Notes: generated by a model from the sequence alone, not told the origin. Counted from the stretch's first letter, positions 1-13,187 are shown. The stretch is DNA of 64,000 nucleotides from Gyromitra esculenta (GCA_038503075.1 JBCAML010000010.1:868001-932000), one strand, 5' to 3'. Numbers and translations: made by a program.

Positions 1-2830
1 TGTTGATGTTATGATCTTCTGTGCCTTTGCAGTCCGATTTACTACTGGCTTCCTTTATTAAGGGAAAATTTTTATTTCACCACAAGCAACGTCTGATACT
101 TATGAGGGACCGACGAAGTACTCTATGATCAGTTGCATTGCAGCTGACGCAATAGAAAGCCAACCGTCACGCTTAGGCGAGCGAATTATTCGTTTCGAAT
201 TTATGTGGTTCACTACTATTGGGGCCCGCAGGCGGTACGTACTACGGCAACCCCTCGACAGCAGCACTGATCATAGAAGTTACATTCTACTTGAAGTCTC
301 TTCAAAGTCTAAGTTACAGGATCTTGCGGCATTTGCTCCGTGTCTGTAGCTACCGAATTTCATAGAAAGGAGGGAGGAAGGGAGGGAGGGGACTAAATTT
401 CTTCACTTCATCAGCCGTCGGGTCTTTGCAATTGCACTTAGTTATCATCGTCCGATGCAGGTATCTTTACATATTGCAAATCTTGTATCAAATTTTTACG
501 ATATAAGTGAGGTGTCAATGATGCCAAGCTTTGACAGCTGCATGGCCTTCGGTTCTGATAATGCGCACGTTCGTGGCCGCATCTCGAACTGCCTCCAGAT
601 TTAAAACATTTCTTCTCGAACATAGCGTGGCTCTCTCATCGTTTTTTTATCGGACTCCATCAAAAGGCACGACGCTCAATACTTTACTAGCTTCCAGGCA
701 AGGGTCTTCGTAATTCCCCTCAATTTTTTTAAGGAATATTAATTTAACTCTCTCATGCGGTTGAGATTTCAACGCAATTTTTTCTAACCCTCTCTGATTC
801 TTTCTTAGACGAACCCAGAAAGCCAAGCTGGCAGGAACTTTACTATCACCGAATTTTTATTCCCAAGGAATATACTCTTTGCGTAACGCTGCTAGTTAGA
901 TGAGACTATCGCTTAGAGTGCTCCCTCTCTTATCAATTGAATTTTTACTAACTCATCTTCGGCAGAAATCCTCTTTTCTCTCGATAAAGAGTACGTGATA
1001 TAGTTAGTGCTAGTGTCAGATCTGGATTCATACAGACCACAAAAATATCAAAAATCCATGCTAATCCCAGAGTTTCCATTAGATACTATCAGGTCGCTTT
1101 TTTTTTTTTGCCCTTAAGAAGTTTATCGGGCAGTCTTTTTAATATGAGTACTATTAGTTCTGATTGGGAGATTTCGATATGCATCAGACTCTGAGTTAAG
1201 TTGGAGGGAAACATCCGTTTGGTCTTCACCGTTTTCAACCCCCCTGTATTTTGAAGCTATGACACTACCGTCCACCGTGTAATGGGACCTATAGATCTAG
1301 ACTTGAGAATTTAGTTCTTACCAGGATTTTTTCTTTGAAGCTATCTTCCAGTCCCAGCAGACTAATGGACGTGGCCTCTCATTGTTGCTTGGGACCGGAT
1401 AAATAATGATCCTCCGTATGACACCTCCCTTGCTAAAATCTCTACAGATACTGATTTCTGCCGGCCTGGAACACTAAACTCCATTGACATCATCACTATC
1501 GGAATTGCGCTTTAGTATTATAACGATCATTGTTGGCATAAAGTGCTTTTTGTGCCATTGGATTACTTGACTTGAACTTGATAGCATGAACAACACAAAA
1601 AGAGGAATGTGCACATGGGCGCTAAATGTCGATATGAAAATTCCATGGGGCCTAGAAGAGAGGATCTCCTGCAATGAAACGGCGTATTAACGCACCGAAA
1701 CTTGGTTGGTTTTTGTACCACGAAAAAACAAAAAAGTTAGGATATGGTTGAGTTTCGTACAACCCCCCGCGGTTGCGCTTAAGTCACGATATCATTTCGT
1801 TGGCACCCCCGTAGCGCCTAACTTTACACAACATACGAAACTTAAAAGTCCTGAGAAATTAGATTTATGCATGTGAACGCCTCCCAACGCTTCTTCCCCA
1901 CAAAGGGACCCAAATACGACGTCACGAGCCATCGCAGAAGTTTGCAACACATGATATACAAAGAGAGGCGCAGAACCCGCGCTCGGAGGAAGTGGTTGCC
2001 AAAAACGAAAGAGGAAAGTATGCAATGCAATACTAGTAGCTTATTTTATTGGTCTACTGTACACGTATGTACCAACTGCACCAACATAGATAGTACTTCA
2101 AGCTACCTACGTCGTGTGTGTTAAGCTTCGATTACGGCTGAGGTCTCCTTTGGGGTTTCACGAGTGTAATCCTCGCTAGCGAGATGTATGTAGACTTATG
2201 TATATTTTGATTTTTTTTGCTTGCGAGGTTCACGCTGCTCCCACCTTCCGGCAAAACTTGCATTATACTGCAGCACCTGGATATATTCGTTTCTAGTTGC
2301 TTGTGGATTTAAGCGTCGTAACCAAAGTATTAGATGTTATCGTACTACAACTACGTACACGGATAGTTTTAAGGAAAACCAACCAGATTCATTGATGGAA
2401 GAAGTCGAGCATCGCAATCAATATCGTTTCCGCTAAGAGTGGAGATATGGTGGTCACTAGTACGGCTTGGACGGTTGCGCTTCCGGGTATATGTGGAGAA
2501 GAGACATAGCCGAAAACCGAAACGCTTTCCTCCTAAGAAGAAAAAAGGCGTCTGGAATCGTTAGAAATTTATCCATAGCGATTTTAATACCCTTTCTGCT
2601 TCACGGCTCGGCGTAAAGCTCCTACTGCTCACACCTATTCGAACAGGTACAGGAAGCAGGTAGGGAAATTTGGATGTTAGTGATACTGGGTCGGGATTTA
2701 GGATCAATAAGACGACATTGGTCTACTGGCTGATACTGTACATGGTATACGCGCCTTGACGCGAAATCGTATGGAGCCCGGATATACCGAAAAATTTCCT
2801 CAAACGACGTAAACCGTATCCATCCATTAT
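1..2830. other. gene-free AT-rich stretch
   Basis: I see no supportable gene here on either strand. Open frames are short, have no recognisable domain and do not connect through plausible introns. A purine-only G-rich tract lies at about 366-391. The last few hundred bases before 2831 are the 3' flank of RPN10. Confidence 0.5.
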
Positions 2831-3993
2831 TTATGCGATATCCATACTATCGTCATCCTTCTTGTTCCCGCTTGAGCCTTGTCCTCCATCTTTCTCATCG
2901 TCTCTCAACAGAGGCGTACTCTCGTCTTCTTCCTTGATGCCGGACAATCCCGAACCTTCACCTTCCTTCTTCCCTTCCTTCACAGCCTTTTCCTTCTCCT
3001 CCTTTGCCACCCTAGCCTTCTCATCCTCCATAGACATCCTAAGCGCTAGTGCTAATTCCGGATCCAAGCTAGGATCGACTCCAAACTCAAATCCCCCAGA
3101 ACTCTCTCCAGCGCCAACTCCTTCGTTGCCAGATCCCCCAGATGGCGCACTTCCACCTTCACCCAAAATCGGGGTAGTAACAAGCAGGTCTGAAAGAAGA
3201 TGAGGACCGGGTGGAATGGTTGCTAGGTGAGAGTTATCTGAAGAGTTGATCGCATCAACGAAAGCTTGGAGCTTAGAGGTGTTTTCCGACTCGACCTCCC
3301 CGAAGTTAATGAAATCTATCGCAACATTATTCTTTTTCATCTTTTTAGCGAGCTTGGTAAGGATTTTTTCATCTTCAGTAATGGGAGAGCCGACGAATAC
3401 GATGATGCGCTGCCGTTGTGACTTGTTTTGGCGGTGTTTGAGTGCAAGCTGTAAGTTTAGTAAGGGCTCAAATCAGCACATTCTAGCTACCACAAATTAT
3501 TGGTTTCATATATGTGTTTACGGGTGAAAGAGAATTGCTCTACATGTTTAAAGCAAGATGAAGGGGATTTGACATACCCCGGCTACTTGGATTCCTGTTG
3601 TCAAATGTGTTCCACCTTTTATCTTTGTGTCATGCAACCCACTCAATATCTTCCCAAAATCTGTTGTCAACGTAACTAGTACCTCCGGCCCCTTCCCACC
3701 CATTGTCATCAATCCGACTGAGGATTCGGGATTAGCTTGGGTCTTTGCGGAAAAAATAAGTGAAACAGCGTCAGCCTGAGCTCCGAAACGAGTTGGCCTA
3801 GTTTTGTCGAAAATTTTATCAGCTTCCTAAATTTATCCTTTTCTAGGTGATTGAAAAAAAAGATGGAGGCTGTACGAGTAGTCGCCGTTCCTGCTGCTCT
3901 CGCTGTTATCAATTCTAGAGTGCTGTTAGCTTCCAAAGTAGAGTGGTAGTCTTCAAAGATGACAAACATGATCATTGTAGCCTCGAGCACCAT
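2831..3993 (-). CDS. RPN10: 26S proteasome regulatory subunit Rpn10 (ubiquitin receptor)
   Basis: Non-ATPase subunit of the 19S regulatory particle that captures polyubiquitinated substrates. Four exons on the minus strand: 3993-3968, 3914-3876, 3797-3578 and 3448-2831, giving 300 aa, the usual fungal length. The N-terminal VWA domain (about residues 1-190) starts MVLEATMI followed by [11 protein letters not shown] and continues through [21 protein letters not shown] and [18 protein letters not shown] single ubiquitin-interacting motif, [15 protein letters not shown], lies at about residues 224-238. The tail is acidic and lysine-rich and ends DSMDIA. Exon 1 codes for under nine residues and splits an isoleucine codon; all phases agree across the junctions. 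It is transcribed divergently from the borealin gene at 4368, with 374 bp between the start codons. Identification is very secure; only UTRs are unknown. Confidence 0.96.
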
Positions 3994-4367
3994 AGTTGCA
4001 GCGGTATCAGATTTTAGCTTCTGTGGAGGTAGATGGTAGATGGAGATGGATCTGAGACAGTAGGAGAGGTTGATGGTGATGATGACGATGGTAATGACGA
4101 TGATGGAGGGGAGAAGTTGCAGAGTGAGCTATCCGGAGGTGTCAGGTGAACTATTCCGCAATCGCAAGGGAGGTTACCCGGCTGTTACCAAGCTAGCCGA
4201 ACTTTCTTTGTCTTGTTTGTTTATACTACGCGACACCCACGACATCTCGTATTTAACCAACTACTCCCTCTAGCAAGCACGTGTCTATTCATATCCCCAC
4301 GATTTAAAGAGAAAGAGTATCACCACTCACAGTTCACTAGAAATCCAAAGAAAAATAATCTCCAAAA
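3994..4367. promoter_or_regulatory. shared divergent promoter region of RPN10 and NBL1
   Basis: The 374 bp between the two outward-facing start codons must contain both 5' UTRs and both promoters, or a shared bidirectional one. A GATGAT-rich microsatellite-like tract lies at about 4070-4112. I found no convincing TATA box. The regulatory role is inferred from position only. Confidence 0.45.
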
Positions 4368-5575
4368 ATGCCTCCGCTCCGCCGTAAGAAGGATGCCTCA
4401 CCTACCGCTCCTGCTTCGCCTACCCGTATCTCATCAACACGCAATTCACCAATTCCACAGTTATCACCCTCACGATCAACAATTGTAAAAACCTCCATGA
4501 AGTCGCCTCTGCGCCAAGTGCGCCATGCTGGAATTACAAAGAACCAGAAGGCTGTCCTACTCGAGAATTTAAACCTGGAGAGTATGTTTGGAGTCTCGAT
4601 CTAGTTTTAAGAACCTCTAGCTGATAGCTTTCTGCGCAGTAACCGAACGGGCGAAGAAATTGCGGGCTCAGTATTCAATGCAAGCACAGGCCTTGAAACA
4701 GAGGATTGAAATGCGGATCAACAGAGTACCGAAGAAACTATGGGGTGCAACGATGGGGGAGCTGCTCGCCCAGTCTGGACAGACCGTTATTTCCGAAAAC
4801 TCTTCTGGGTCGATCACAGCAAAATCAAACGTTGTAACTGTCAAAGAATTCGTGGAAGATTTGAAGCGGCTGAGGTTCTCTTTCTGCTCCATCTTGTAGC
4901 TGTCGCCTTGCTAAAATGTACAATAGTGATGGTGTTGGGGAGAAAGAGAACCCTCAGTCCTTTAGCCTTATCGTTCCTAAGAAAAGAACCACCAAGAAAA
5001 CCGCCGCTGCAACTTCTGCCCGCGAACAAATGCCACCGCCACCTATTCCCGCGGCCGCAAACACATCTCGTCCTTTAGCCTTATCACCATCAAAATCCAA
5101 CCTTCCTCCAATCTCCATCTCACCAATTAGTTTACCATCTTCCTCTCCAACAACTAGGGCAGCTGTTAAGTCTTCCACCAAAAGCTCCACTAAGACAACT
5201 GCGAGGGCACCAACACGAACAATACGAAGGATTACCCCCTCAAATGGCTCGCAAGCCTCCAGCTCCAGCAGATCTTCATCGCGTGCAACGACTCGTTCAT
5301 CTACAGATACAGCTGTTACTAGCGCGGGAAGTGGTCCCGAAAATTCAACTGGGGCTCGGGGGAGGAAAGCCTCTCAGACTAAGGCAAAGGCAAAGGCGGC
5401 GACGACAGCGAACTCAGGGTTGAAGAGAGGTGGGGTGAAAGGAATTGGGAGCAACGGCAGTTTGAAGGAAAATCGGGTTGCCGGCGTTAAGGAAAAGACA
5501 GGTCCTACTGCAAAATCGGCGAAAGATTCGGCTGCAGCTGCAATTGGAGGAAGAGTATTGAGATCGAGGAAGTAG
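4368..5575 (+). CDS. NBL1: borealin/Nbl1-like chromosomal passenger complex subunit
   Basis: Borealin links INCENP (Sli15) and survivin (Bir1) in the Aurora B chromosomal passenger complex at centromeres and the spindle midzone. Three exons: 4368-4581, 4640-4874 and 4927-5575, giving 365 aa. The borealin N-terminal helix is at about residues 56-115: ITKNQKAVLLENLNLE runs across intron 1 into ITERAKKLRAQYSMQAQ, then RIEMRINRVPKKLW and MGELLAQ. Intron 1 splits an isoleucine codon (A|TA). Intron 2 (52 nt) has a GCTAAA branch-like site and ends AATAG. The C-terminal two thirds is a low-complexity basic tail rich in Ser, Thr, Ala, Lys and Arg, far longer than the budding-yeast protein, which is little more than the helix. 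The family call rests on the N-terminal helix; the tail looks disordered and its function is unknown. Confidence 0.88.
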
Positions 5576-6389
5576 AGGGAAATTAGGGCCTAAAGGGGGA
5601 ATAACATCTTAAACTCAACATAGTATCAAACTGCTCGATCTCCGACGGGCTGAAGATGTAAATCAGTTACGAAATTACGAAAGGCTTCGACTTTGGTATA
5701 TATTGAGGGAAGTCATTTTTGGTCTTTGTAAAATGATGGGGTTGATGGTATTCGACGCTTTGGGCTTTCTTTTCCTTCTACAGGTGTTTTTGCTATATAT
5801 ATCTTATAGTTATTCTGTGTCTTTCGCACTTTTGATTGGTGTCCTGCTCTGGGTGGCTTGCTAATGGTTTTTTGTTAGTTGTTTTTCTTTTCTGTTGTAA
5901 AAATATCGGTATAGGTGCGTTGTGGAATGGTTGTTTGTAAAATTATTTTTTCTGTACAGGTTTGAGCAAGAGCGGCGTGAGACTGAGTAAATAGAGTTGG
6001 CGAAATGTCAGCTTTCTGAAGGATCTGCCCTCCTAGCCCGTTTACCAAATCCGGTGCAACAGCACCTCTCTCTAAAGAAGTTGCTCGCTATTTTAAGGCT
6101 AACGAGCTGAGCTTCTATCATGCGAGCAGACCAAATTACCGCTACAGATATGAATTACAATTTGCATGACTAAGTACTCGGTAGCTCAACTGTTCCTGAT
6201 TTTAAAGGGTCTAGGTGGTTGTAATCGCTATACTCATGATTGTATCAGAAACTTTAGTGAAAGAAAGAAAGGTTTATCAACAGCGTGACGTCACTTTGAT
6301 CCGATATCATGTAGTGATGACTGATAAAGCCAATATTTGATACGATCGTCAAGACTCGTCCTCGCGCTAAAAAACGAAACTAAAAAAGC
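5576..6389. other. convergent 3' flanks of NBL1 and VMA10
   Basis: An 814-bp gene-free stretch between two convergent genes. It is T-rich downstream of NBL1 (about 5700-5960), as is usual for fungal 3' ends. I see no gene or repeat in it. Confidence 0.5.
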
Positions 6390-7091
6390 TTAAGCGGAAG
6401 CTGCAACAGCATTACGATGTGGTTCCGGATTAATATCCGTAACGGCCTTCAAAAGATCTTCAACGACTTGGGGACCCTTCTCGTCTTTGGACGCTGCGAT
6501 TTCCTTCAGTTTCTCTTCTACCTCCTTATTGGCCTCCTCCTCGGCCTTTGCATTGACCCCAGTGTGCTATAGCGAAGCAGCATGTATTAGCTTCGGCACC
6601 CTTGAAGAAATGTGGAACCAAAGCTAGATGAGACGGACCTCGGATTCAAATCTCTTGAATTCTTCTTCTTTTTGCTTCTTGTACTCGTCGATTTCTTTCT
6701 GAGCTTCGTTGCGGGCGTCTTTCACCTTTTGTGTCCGGTCTGAATAAAACAAAGATGCTGTCAGGATATTTTAAAAGTCGAAGGGCGGGGTCTTAAGATG
6801 GAGGGGTTACACACAAGCTCTCGCTAAATCAATCGATCAGTGTCAAGTTTTAAGAAAAAAACAGATAGCTTCGTACCTTTCTGAACGATTTTCTGTGCCT
6901 CTCTCTCGGCCTATACACTCATCAGTCTCATCGTGCTTCTATTCCTCTGGAGCTGTAGATCGTCGTACATCGAGCAGAGTCTGAATTCCGGCTGAATTTT
7001 GAGCAGACTAGAGAACTTCAGATTAGCAAGTGCCTCAGATTCAGCTCCTTTGTTCCCTATCCCACTCTCAGCTTCAGAAGGAGCATACCAT
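6390..7091 (-). CDS. VMA10: V-type ATPase subunit G (Vma10)
   Basis: Subunit G forms part of the peripheral stalk joining the V1 and V0 sectors of the vacuolar proton pump. Six coding exons: 7091-7089, 7007-6969, 6910-6877, 6823-6815, 6739-6639 and 6566-6390, giving 120 aa, close to the family length of about 114-118. Exon 1 holds only the ATG, followed directly by donor GTATGC. Exon 2 encodes SAQNSAGIQTLLD, exon 3 AEREAQKIVQK, and the 9-nt exon 4 completes A-R-A and starts the tyrosine of YRTQKVKDAR. The last exon ends VTDINPEPHRNAVAASA. The protein is nearly all charged helix, as the family is. Every junction keeps frame and every part matches conserved subunit G sequence, so the fragmented structure is well supported although each small exon alone would be invisible. 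It is divergent from the kinesin gene at 7621. Confidence 0.93.
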
Positions 7092-7620
7092 TATGTGGAC
7101 TATGTGGTCTTGGATGAAGTGCAGTTGTGTAGGGTTGCGATGGATGGTTCCTGGTCGTGGCGTTCCTCTTCACCTCGTGCTCATCTGCTGTAGGTCATCT
7201 TGCCAAGACCCACGCCCCTTGCGATCCATCTCAGGGTCTCAAATCTCCTTGGTTTTGCCTCAGTAATCGTCAACAATCAACTGACCAGCTTGATCAGTTT
7301 TCTTTGCAGCCCGCAAAATAAACGGGCTCCGTTTGATCGCTGGGCACGCTGCGTGCCGTCAATACTCCGACGCGTTACGGTCTGCTGTCTTCTCTTTATC
7401 CTTCGTTGAGAAACGACGTGTCCGGAAGTCCTCGAAGCTGACCGTTAACAGTGAACGTTTTCCCCAGGTTCCGCCAAACCTGAAGTATTCTGCTACATTT
7501 GTTTAGATTCGCGCCGATATATCAAACCAGGTCTAAAAAAACGGGAAGGACGGGAAGGCTAAGAAGACAAAGAAGGGGTTAGAGTGTTCTGGAATATATC
7601 CGGGGACCACTACAGCAACC
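7092..7620. promoter_or_regulatory. shared divergent upstream region of VMA10 and the kinesin-3 gene
   Basis: 529 bp between two outward-facing start codons. It must hold both 5' UTRs and promoters. No TATA box or known element stands out. Short open frames here are not supported as genes. Confidence 0.4.
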
Positions 7621-10600
7621 ATGGGGGCGAATATTAAGGTGGTGGTGAGGGTACGGCCATTCAATAGCAGAGGTACTTGCTTGTCACCGCTCAATACCCG
7701 AGTGGACTGAAGCTAATGCTCTAGGGGGGTTTCTTAAACAGAGAAGGACAGAGGCGCAAAATGTATCGTTCAGATGAAAGACAGCCAGACGGTTCTGATC
7801 CCGCCCCCTGGATCTGAGAAGAGCATGGGGAAAGGGCCGAAGGATCATGGCCCCAAGACGTTTAATTTCGACCGAAGCTACTGGAGTTTCTCGAAAAACG
7901 ATCCTGACTGCCCCTACGGTGCGTCTTCCAGAGGAAGCTAGTTGATCGAAGGTTCAGTGCTGACAATAATTACAGCGGGCCAGGAGAACCTTTTTGATGA
8001 TCTTGGGAGGCCATTGCTAGACAATGCATTTGGGGGTTATAATAACTGCATCTTCGCCTACGGGCAAACTGGATCTGGAAAGTCGTACTCAATGGTATGG
8101 GTTGCGAATTACCATTCGGCGGAGTAAAACTTAGATGGAGGTTTTTGAGTTGATTCTGACATGTTGTGATTGAATAGATGGGATATGGCGAAGAATATGG
8201 TGTTATTCCGAAGATTTGCCAGCATATGTTTGAGCGAATGTAAGTTGCGGCTATGGATTTAGAAGTATAAGGCTCTAATATAGGTTGTAATAGTGATGCC
8301 ATGCAAGCAGACTCAAGTCTGAAGTGCACTGTTGAAGTTTCATACTTAGAAATTTACAACGAACGCGTTCGCGATCTGTTAAATCCATCCACAAAAGGCA
8401 ACCTTAAAGTCCGAGAACATCCAGCATTAGGTCCTTATGTCGAGGATCTTGCGAAGCTAGTAGTAAATAATTTCAGTGAAATTGAGAACCTTATGGATGA
8501 AGGCAATAAAGCGCGAACGGTTGCGGCAACAAACATGAACGAAACATCTTCACGCTCTCACGCAGTATTTACTATTATATTGTCGCAGAAAATCCACGAC
8601 ACAGAAACAGGATTTGACTCTGAAAAGGTGTCGAGGATCAGTCTAGTCGACTTGGCAGGATCCGAAAGGGCTCAATCTACAGGGGCTACCGGTGCCAGGT
8701 TAAAGGAAGGTGCAGAAATTAATAGGTCTTTATCGACCTTAGGTCGTGTGATTGCGGCCCTAGCGGATTTATCAACTGGAAAGAAAAAGAATGCAAGCAT
8801 GGTTCCATATAGGGACTCAATTTTGACGTGGCTGCTGAAAGATTCGCTTGGAGGAAACAGTATGACGGCTATGATTGCAGCTATTTCGCCAGCTGATATC
8901 AATTTTGACGAAACTCTATCGACGTTAAGGTATGCCGACTCAGCCAAGCGGATAAAGAATCACGCAGTAGTAAACGAGGATCCAAACGCGAAGATGATCA
9001 GAGAGTTGAAGGAAGAGCTCCAGCAGTTAAGGTCAAAATTATCAGGAGGCGGAAGCAATCCAGAAGAAGAGAGGTATGCTCCGAACACGCCTTTGGAAAA
9101 GCAGATGGTTACGATTACGACTCCCGATGGTGTGGTAAAGAAAGTTTCAAAGGCGGAGATCGCGGAACAATTGAATGCTTCAGAGAAGCTATTGGGCGAT
9201 CTTAATCAAACTTGGGAACAAAGAATGGAGAAAACTCAGCAGATCCATAAGGAGCGTGAAGCTGCATTAGAAGAGTTGGGAATTAGCATCGAAAAGGGTT
9301 TTGTTGGGCTATCTACACCAAAGAGGATACCGCATCTCGTCAATCTCAGGTTCGATCTTCCCGGGTCTTGGTTATTTTGTCAGTGCTACTATGGCTTACA
9401 TGAATCAGTGATGATCCTCTGCTTGCTGAGTGTCTTGTGTATAATATCAAGGCAGGGACGACTACGATTGGGAACGTTGAAACTTCACAAACTGCACAAA
9501 TTCGACTCAACGGTTCCAAGATTCTTACTGATCATTGTCGATTTGAGAACGAGAACGGCGTGGTCACACTAATACCGAACGAAGGAGCTGCGGTGATGGT
9601 CAATGGTCTTAGGATCGATGCTCCCAGAAGATTACGAACAGGATATCGTATAATTTTAGGAGATTTCCATATATTCAGGTTTAACCATCCCCAGGAAGCC
9701 CGTGCAGAACGGGATAAACTAAGACAATCCGCAACTATGAATTCTGCAGGAGTGCAGTCCCCAGATCACCGACATTCTTTAAGTAATGGAGTCGCAGCAG
9801 ATCTCATGGAACGGTTGGAGTCAGAAACAAATGGCAGTAGTCGGCCAGATTCGCCCTCGCAAGTTCCGGCAAATAGTCGTGATATAGATTGGTCGTTCGC
9901 AAGACGAGAAGCCGCATCAGCACTACTGGGGGACAACTCGAGGATAAACACCCTGACGGATGATGAATTAGACAGTCTGTTGGAGGAGATGCAGAGAGTC
10001 AAAATGATTCGAAAGGGCCGGCCAGACAGTCGGTTGGATTCGATTGATGACGAAACCGAGTCTGTTATGTCATATCCTGGGAGTCGAGAGAAATACACAT
10101 CGATGGGCACTCTAGACGATCTCTCCCTTGATACGATGATTACAACGCCCGGAATGCCACAGCAGGGAGAGGTTGAGGAGAGGTTGAGGTTAGTAAAGCA
10201 GGAGATGAAAGGAGAACTTGAAAGGCAGAAAGAAAAGTATCAAGAGAAGCTAAAAGCTGCGGAAGAAGCCAATGTTGAATTTGAAGAGATAAAGGCAGAA
10301 AAGCTCAAGATGCAGGAGAAGTTGGATTCTGCGAAGAAGGAGATGCAGCAAGAGTTGGAAAAACAGAGACAAGAATTTGAGAGCAAACTTGAGGAGATTA
10401 CATTTTCACCTTCGAAAAGTAGAGACCTTAAAGAGGGCTTAACAGATCGAGAGAAGAGCCTTGCAAAACATACAATCGATCATTGGCGGCAACGAAGATA
10501 TGTCCGCATGGCGGAGGCAATATTGCAACATGCTGCTACCCTAAAAGAAGCGCAGATCATGAGTATTGAGATGGAAAAAAGCGTTGTCTTCCAGTTCACG

Positions 10601-13187
10601 ATCGTGGATGAGGGTCACACTTTCCAATCAAGTTATGATCTGGTATTGAATGGGATATCTGCAGAAGACGACGAGTTTTTGGATATTGCTCGGAAGCCTT
10701 GTGTGGGGGTAAGAGTGATGGATTTTCAGAATGCGGTAGTGCATCTTTGGTCTTTGGAAAAGCTGCAGAATCGCGTGCGTCAAATGAGGCAGATTTATCA
10801 GTACTTAGATAGACCCGAATATCTGCAGGTGAACTTCCCTGAACTTCCATGTATATTAATATTAGCTGACATTCAGCAAAGCACTTCCGACTTGGCGACC
10901 CTTTCTCAGAACCTATTCTCCCACAATATTCATTGATTGGGGATGTCGATGTACCCCTCACAGCGATTTTCGAATCACGGTCACAGGAGTTCATCTTAGA
11001 CGTTATGTCGCCCCATACCGCCAGCGTGGTTGGCATGATTAAGCTCGCCCTGGAACCTTCGTCTGCTGAAGCACCCTCATCCACACTGAAATTTAATGTT
11101 GTCATGCGAGAAATGATTGGGTTTGCCGAACGGGAGGGTACTTCGGTTCACGCACAGATGTTCATCCCTGGAGTCTCCGATGAAAGCGGTGCTACTGCAA
11201 CCACAGTTGTATCCGAATTTGACGAGGGCCCAGTCAAGTTTTATAGTACTCATAGCATGAGCATTCCATTAGGGACTCCACTAAGGAATACGACGTTACG
11301 GGTAGCTATCTTTGCAAAAATTACGACTATGCACCTCGAGAAGCTCATCAGCTGGGACGATATGCGGGATCATAAGTTAACTTCACCCAAGAAAAAACGG
11401 GGTGCACGCTTAAACGAAACGGAATTCTATACAGAGGAACGGCATGATGTATTTTCTAGAGTGCAGATATTGGAGCTCTCCGAAACGGGAGATTATTCAC
11501 CGGTCGAAGTAGTGCAGTCCTCTGATACTGACCCAGGCACATTCCAACTACGTCAAGGTCTACAACGTAGAGTACAACTTAGTCTCACGCATAGTTCAGG
11601 AAAGGCACTGCAGTGGGATGACATCACTCATATTCGGATGGGTCAAGTTCGACTGTTGGACCCTAGGGGTAAAATTCCTGGCCTATCCTCTCCCACACGA
11701 GAAATCAGACTTAGCTTAGTCAAGGGGCCTGTGATCAAAATAAATGCGGACGGAACGAGCACGGTCACCATCGCCGCGCAATGGGACTCCAGTCTACACA
11801 ATTCAATATTACTGGATCGGACGACTGCCGATAAATACCGCGTTCAGATGAGCCTGCGGTGGAACGTAACTTCGGATAGGCTATCAGAGCCAATAGCATT
11901 TTCGCAAGACATCTTCTCGCAAGTACAACCGAGAGTCGTCAGGAGCCCAAGCAAGTTTATGCAGCTATGGAATAACAACAGGATCATGCGCGCAAGTGTG
12001 GGGTTATTTCAGTTGGTCATTCGACCCGCTGCAGCGAGAAGAGCGGGGGATCTATGGAGAATGAATACACTACATAGATATGTCAAGGGAGAGGAGCATC
12101 TAGGTCAATGGTCGCCTCGAGGCGTGAGTTTGGTCAAGGACTTCTTGAGGACGAGAAAGAGAAAAATTAGGATCGCAGAGGTAGAAAATGCCAAGGGGTT
12201 TCTGAGCTCGTTGCCTGTCACCAGAAATGGGTCACCGTTAACCTTAAAACCTGCTTCGGTGGAAGAGGTTATACAGTTAAATCCGCCACTTGGGAGCCCA
12301 ATGGGACTTGGCGTGACGGGAATTAATGATTTGGTGGAGGCTTCTCTGCTTGATGAGGGTAAAGCAATTTCACCTCTGAGCGAACCTACACCTAGGGAGA
12401 ACTGGGAAGTTACAAATGATCTGCAGAAAGTTTCGTCTCCCGAAATTGAAACAGTGCCAGTCAAACCAGTAGAGTCGGCCAAGTCGGCCGAATCAGCTGA
12501 AACAGCCGAAGATGTGACACGGGAAACGACCATGGTTGAGAACATCATGCCAGTTCCAGAAGACCCGCAAATCCAGGTGCTGCGGAAATTTGTAAGGCTT
12601 TGGGCCTCCGGGAAAGATCCAAGTGAGGTAGGTTACCGTAATATATATGGACCGTTTATTGCTGTGCGACATGCTAACACGGGTATGCAGAAGATCCTTG
12701 TGAGACAAAACACCGAGCCTCCGCAGAATGGTGCCTGCTTTGCCGAATCAACTGAGGCAGAACCGCCTCGATTGATTGCTGAAGTTCGGCAGATTCCTAA
12801 AAGGTATATTAACATTCAATATACTAAAAAATTTCACTACCTAATATGACTAGTGCATCGACGCTAAAATCCGGGTATATGTACACGCTAGATGAAACGA
12901 ACAAAGCCTGGGTGAAGCGGTATTTCGAGTTACGACGGCCTTATATGCATATACACACAGTGCCCGATGGCGAAGAGATCATGGCAATCAACCTTAGCCA
13001 CTGCCGAATAGATCACCAGCCACAAGTTGCGAAGCTACTCCGGAGACCGCACGTCTTCGCGGTTTATGCACCACTCAATACATATCTTTTCGCGCCGAGA
13101 GGCGAGAGGGAGATGATCGAGTGGATCATGAAGGTGGACCAATTTCATTTCTTTAGTTCAAGCAGGAGCAATACTCCTGAAGAGTAA
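7621..13187 (+). CDS. uncA: kinesin-3 motor protein (Unc-104/KIF1 family, UncA-like)
   Basis: Plus-end microtubule motor that in filamentous fungi carries early endosomes and vesicles. Nine exons: 7621-7672, 7742-7918, 7976-8094, 8178-8239, 8294-9349, 9409-10828, 10882-12627, 12691-12803 and 12854-13187, giving 1692 aa, about the size of Aspergillus UncA. The motor domain (about 1-365) shows [15 protein letters not shown]-loop [11 protein letters not shown] at 106-116, switch [11 protein letters not shown], switch [10 protein letters not shown] and a lysine-rich K-loop (GKKKN). Then follow a short neck coiled coil, an FHA domain (about 497-590, GNVETSQ with [11 protein letters not shown]), a KIF1B-type segment ([15 protein letters not shown]), coiled coil, the KIF1-specific central region (near 1190), and a C-terminal PH domain (about 1587-1680, [16 protein letters not shown]) for phosphoinositide cargo binding. 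Start chosen because [11 protein letters not shown] is the family N-terminus. The gene appears complete. Confidence 0.95.

Noticed and set aside
3010..3018. Match to the yeast proteasome control element (GGTGGCAAA on the minus strand) within RPN10
   Set aside because: It lies inside the coding exon (codons for Val-Ala-Lys), not upstream, and the Rpn4/PACE system is known from Saccharomycetes. Treated as chance.
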